From: an uncultured Prevotella sp. | GTDB taxonomy: Bacteria; Bacteroidota; Bacteroidia; Bacteroidales; Bacteroidaceae | Direction of reading: 5' to 3' | Assembly (NCBI GenBank): GCA_938028745.1 | Contig: CALIZL010000026.1 | Location: forward strand, 1-6,500 | DNA length: 6,500 nucleotides | Shown: one piece after another, positions 4,974 to 6,500 of the stretch | Layout of the letters: the number at the start of each line of letters is the position of its first letter | Position numbering within the stretch: position 1 is the stretch's first letter | The notes under the pieces: model-generated | The model's database searches: none | Seen by the model: only the letters and a program-made list of their open reading frames with translations | What the model was told of the DNA's origin: nothing | Program-made: the position numbers and the translations under genes

Positions 4974-5531
4974 ATGGATACTCTTTATAGATACAAATTC
5001 TCCAATGTCTTAACTTATCCTCCATATATATCTGCGATATGGGTAGGGGTATTCATCATGTTCGGTTATTTTATAATCAAATTCTTTTGCCCTACCGAAT
5101 ATTATAATTGGTGGATCATGTCTTGCTCCTTCTGTGCTATTGTGTATATGTGCATCTATTTGTTGCATAAAATCTGCAATAAGACCGTACTTGTGGGGTA
5201 TACCAAGGAATATGTCGTTTTCCAAATAGGAAAGAAAGAAAAACGTTATAGAAAAACAGATTTATTAGGCTTTTATAGTCTTGATTATATAAATACAAGT
5301 CAATACAAAATAGCGATACAGTTTGTATTTAAAGATGGTTGTAGGTTAAACTTGTTTGAAGATAGTCCATTTGAAAAGTCAGAAGAGGTCAGACTTCAAA
5401 AGAATGAAAGTCTGAAAGAGTTTCTATTAACTTCAACCCATTATTTTGGTTTTAAATTAAATAAAAGAGTTAAATGGCGAAGTAGGCTCTCCTCATTGAA
5501 TTATGCAGACACCTGGTATACAAAATTATGA
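4974..5531 (+). CDS. Two-TM membrane protein of unknown function, paralog 1
   Basis: A 185-residue protein. Two hydrophobic segments lie near the N-terminus, at about 18-38 and 47-67. A mostly beta-rich cytosolic-looking part follows, with FQIGKKEKRYRKTDLLGFYS (83-102), FKDGCRL (119-125), HYFGFKLNKRVKWRSR (156-171) and a C-terminal TWYTKL. These blocks are the ones kept in the next gene, so the two are tandem duplicates. The layout of two membrane helices followed by short strands with a basic loop and a KDG turn recalls bacterial PH-like membrane proteins such as the YcxB type; this is a fold guess, not a family match. The ATG at 4974 has a run of A before it and no Shine-Dalgarno. No consensus promoter was found upstream. 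The gene is A/T-rich against the transporter, which suggests separate origin. It could serve as an immunity or envelope factor, but nothing here shows that. Confidence 0.75.
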   Translation: MDTLYRYKFSNVLTYPPYISAIWVGVFIMFGYFIIKFFCPTEYYNWWIMSCSFCAIVYMCIYLLHKICNKTVLVGYTKEYVVFQIGKKEKRYRKTDLLGFYSLDYINTSQYKIAIQFVFKDGCRLNLFEDSPFEKSEEVRLQKNESLKEFLLTSTHYFGFKLNKRVKWRSRLSSLNYADTWYTKL

Positions 5532-5572
5532 TGAGTGGGTGCAGCAGTCTTATGATTTAAAATCAAGAAACA

Positions 5573-6111
5573 ATGGAATATAAATTAATATTCACAGACA
5601 TAACGGCGCTACGTCCATATATATATGCTGTTGGTGGAGCCCTTTGGGGGTGTGTAGTTACATGGCTACTTATAAATTATGTCTCCGACGATCTCCTTTT
5701 ATTGGCGAGCTTGTTTTTGTACTTAGGTGCCGCTTACGTGTTAATTCTGCTAGTGCGTATATTTTATAATCAGACTGTGGTTATTAAGTATACCGGCAAT
5801 GAAATTATTTTGCAAATAGGCAGAAAAGAGAAACGCTACAAAAAACAGATTTGTTAGACTTTTATAGTTTTGATTATATACAGCAAAGTAGAGCTACCAT
5901 TTCTTTCCAATTTATGTTCAAAGATGGATATAGGCTAGACATATCTGATTATACAATGGAACGTTCGAGCAAATTAATCATCAACGAAGAAAAGAGTTCA
6001 GAATTAAAGAGATTCCTAATGATAACCATCAGCCATTTTGGTTTCACGCCCATCAAAAAAGTAAAATGGCGCACACGGACTAATATCTGTAATGTATGGT
6101 ACTCCAAATAA
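5573..6111 (+). pseudogene. Two-TM membrane protein, paralog 2, split by a -1 shift in an A6 run
   Basis: It starts 41 bases after paralog 1, probably in the same transcript. The first frame (5573-5857) gives 94 residues with membrane segments at about 16-36 and 41-61, then LQIGRKEKRYKK before running into TAG. The second part (to TAA 6109-6111) carries DFYSFDYI, FKDGYRL, HFGFTPIKKVKWRTR and WYSK, each matching paralog 1. Comparing the two genes at the break, paralog 1 reads AGAAAAACAGA where this copy has AAAAAACAGA, one base fewer. A -1 shift at the A run restores TDLLDFYS exactly and gives a 179-residue protein close to the 185 of paralog 1. The downstream frame has no other stops, so the break is recent, a sequencing error, or bypassed by slippage. 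An internal ATG at 5851 could start the second half alone but would lack the membrane part. Confidence 0.7.
5840..5846 (+). other. A6C run, site of the frameshift and possible slippage site
   Basis: The run AAAAAAC falls as codons AAA AAA followed by CAG. A Lys tRNA on the second AAA can move back one base and still pair fully, after which the next codon is ACA, the Thr expected from paralog 1. The phase is not the standard X-XXY-YYZ arrangement, so two-site simultaneous slippage is not predicted. I did not identify a convincing stimulating hairpin just downstream. Confidence 0.35.
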
Positions 6112-6203
6112 TTCCATACACGAGTTTGGAATAACGAAGAACGTCATTCTTGCTAGGTTGCATGGGGGTAAACGCCATTCCGATAGACCTGTTGCGATTT
6201 GAA

Positions 6204-6219
6204 AACTCGTCAACTTGTC
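6204..6219 (-). repeat. Two inverted units of the 8-bp repeat
   Basis: On the minus strand this reads GACAAGTT GACGAGTT, the same units as downstream of the transporter at 4106-4129 but in the opposite direction. Confidence 0.5.
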
Positions 6220-6291
6220 GGCAGAGGGACTTCAAGAATTTGTTTGGTTTTCTTTTTCTTGTTTTTCATGTTGAAGTTGTCCTGACTTCAG

Positions 6292-6313
6292 CTCACAAAC
6301 TCACGTACTCGTC
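6292..6313 (-). repeat. Inverted units of the 8-bp repeat
   Basis: On the minus strand this reads GAC, GAGTACGT, GAGTTTGT, GAG, matching the main unit of the tract at 97-238 but inverted. Confidence 0.5.
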
Positions 6314-6345
6314 ATTACAAAACTTAAATCTGGAATTTATATTTT

Positions 6346-6372
6346 AAAAGGAGTCGTGCTTTCGACCTTTTT
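6346..6372 (+). terminator. Probable Rho-independent terminator after the paralog pair
   Basis: AAAAGG-A-GTCG (6346-6356) pairs with CGACCTTTTT (6363-6372): ten pairs with one bulged A, one G-U wobble and a 6-base loop. The T-rich right arm fits an intrinsic terminator. It lies about 235 bases after the last stop codon, far for a terminator, but before the next promoter. Confidence 0.45.
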
Positions 6373-6465
6373 CTAGCGAAAAGTATGCTTGCAAATTATA
6401 CAATTAGCCGCAAATCTCAGCATAACGCAGCTCTTTATCTGTTCATTTTTTGGCTCAGCGGAAAA

Positions 6466-6497
6466 TTAGTGGGGACAAATTATTTTTATTACTTTTG
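6466..6497 (+). promoter_or_regulatory. Bacteroidetes-type promoter for a gene beyond the window
   Basis: TACTTTTG (6490-6497) matches TAnnTTTG, and TTAG (6466-6469) lies 20 bases upstream where TTTG is expected. The last bases, TTTTGCAT, resemble the TTTGCAT after the -7 box at 525-532. The transcript would start just past the window end. The -33 box is imperfect. Confidence 0.55.
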
Positions 6498-6500
6498 CAT

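Larger units (their letters stand above)
6112..6345. other. Gene-free stretch with inverted members of the 8-bp repeat
   Basis: No supported gene. Right after the stop, ATTCCA (6111-6116) and TGGAAT (6127-6132) form a weak hairpin. TGAAGT (6272-6277) and ACTTCA (6285-6290) form another. Short tracts at 6204-6219 and 6292-6313 are the 8-bp repeat in reverse orientation. A 65-codon frame at 6150-6347 overlaps these and looks like chance. Confidence 0.4.

Noticed and set aside
5869..5876. TAGTTTTG as a -7 promoter element
   Set aside because: It lies inside coding sequence of paralog 2, and the same place in paralog 1 encodes the same residues.

Overview
The window looks like a chromosomal segment from a Bacteroidetes organism, most likely Prevotella or a close relative. 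Three things point there: promoters of the form TTTG-N20-TAnnTTTG (two strong matches and one partial), A/T-rich start regions without Shine-Dalgarno sequences, and a sugar transporter of the Bacteroides GluP type. The genus is inferred from style, not from a database match.

Layout. Positions 1-31 are the 3' end of a 5S rRNA, followed by a strong terminator (45-80), so the window begins at the end of an rRNA operon. A decaying 8-bp tandem repeat follows (97-340). Next comes a complete transcription unit: a 14-bp palindrome (455-468), a promoter (501-532), a long leader that can fold (about 541-697), a small secreted lysozyme-like/lytic transglycosylase-like gene (712-1161) and a terminator (1191-1228). 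Positions 1255-1468 hold two copies of a 107-bp sequence. After them is a doubtful 59-codon ORF (1484-1663), then a degenerate array with a 22-bp period (1991-2143) inside about 1.2 kb that holds no convincing gene.

The best-defined gene is an MFS sugar transporter of the fucose/GluP (FHS) family (2889-4097). It has its own promoter (2730-2761) and operator-like palindromes on both sides of that promoter. Downstream are more 8-bp repeats, the broken C-terminal end of an IS630-type transposase (4277-4518), and the remains of what may be a small exported protein gene (4562-4889).

The last third is visibly richer in A/T. It carries a tandem pair of paralogous two-TM proteins of unknown function (4974-5531 and 5573-6111). 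The second copy is split by a one-base shift in a run of six A. This may be plain decay, a sequencing error, or a -1 slippage site; the frame downstream is well preserved. A probable terminator (6346-6372) and a promoter for a gene beyond the window (6466-6497) close the region.

The genes do not form one pathway. The window reads as a few independent transcription units separated by repeat-rich, decaying sequence. No clearly defined new system is evident. The candidates most worth following are the paralog pair with its A6 frameshift, the 22-bp array and the folded leader of the lysozyme-like gene.
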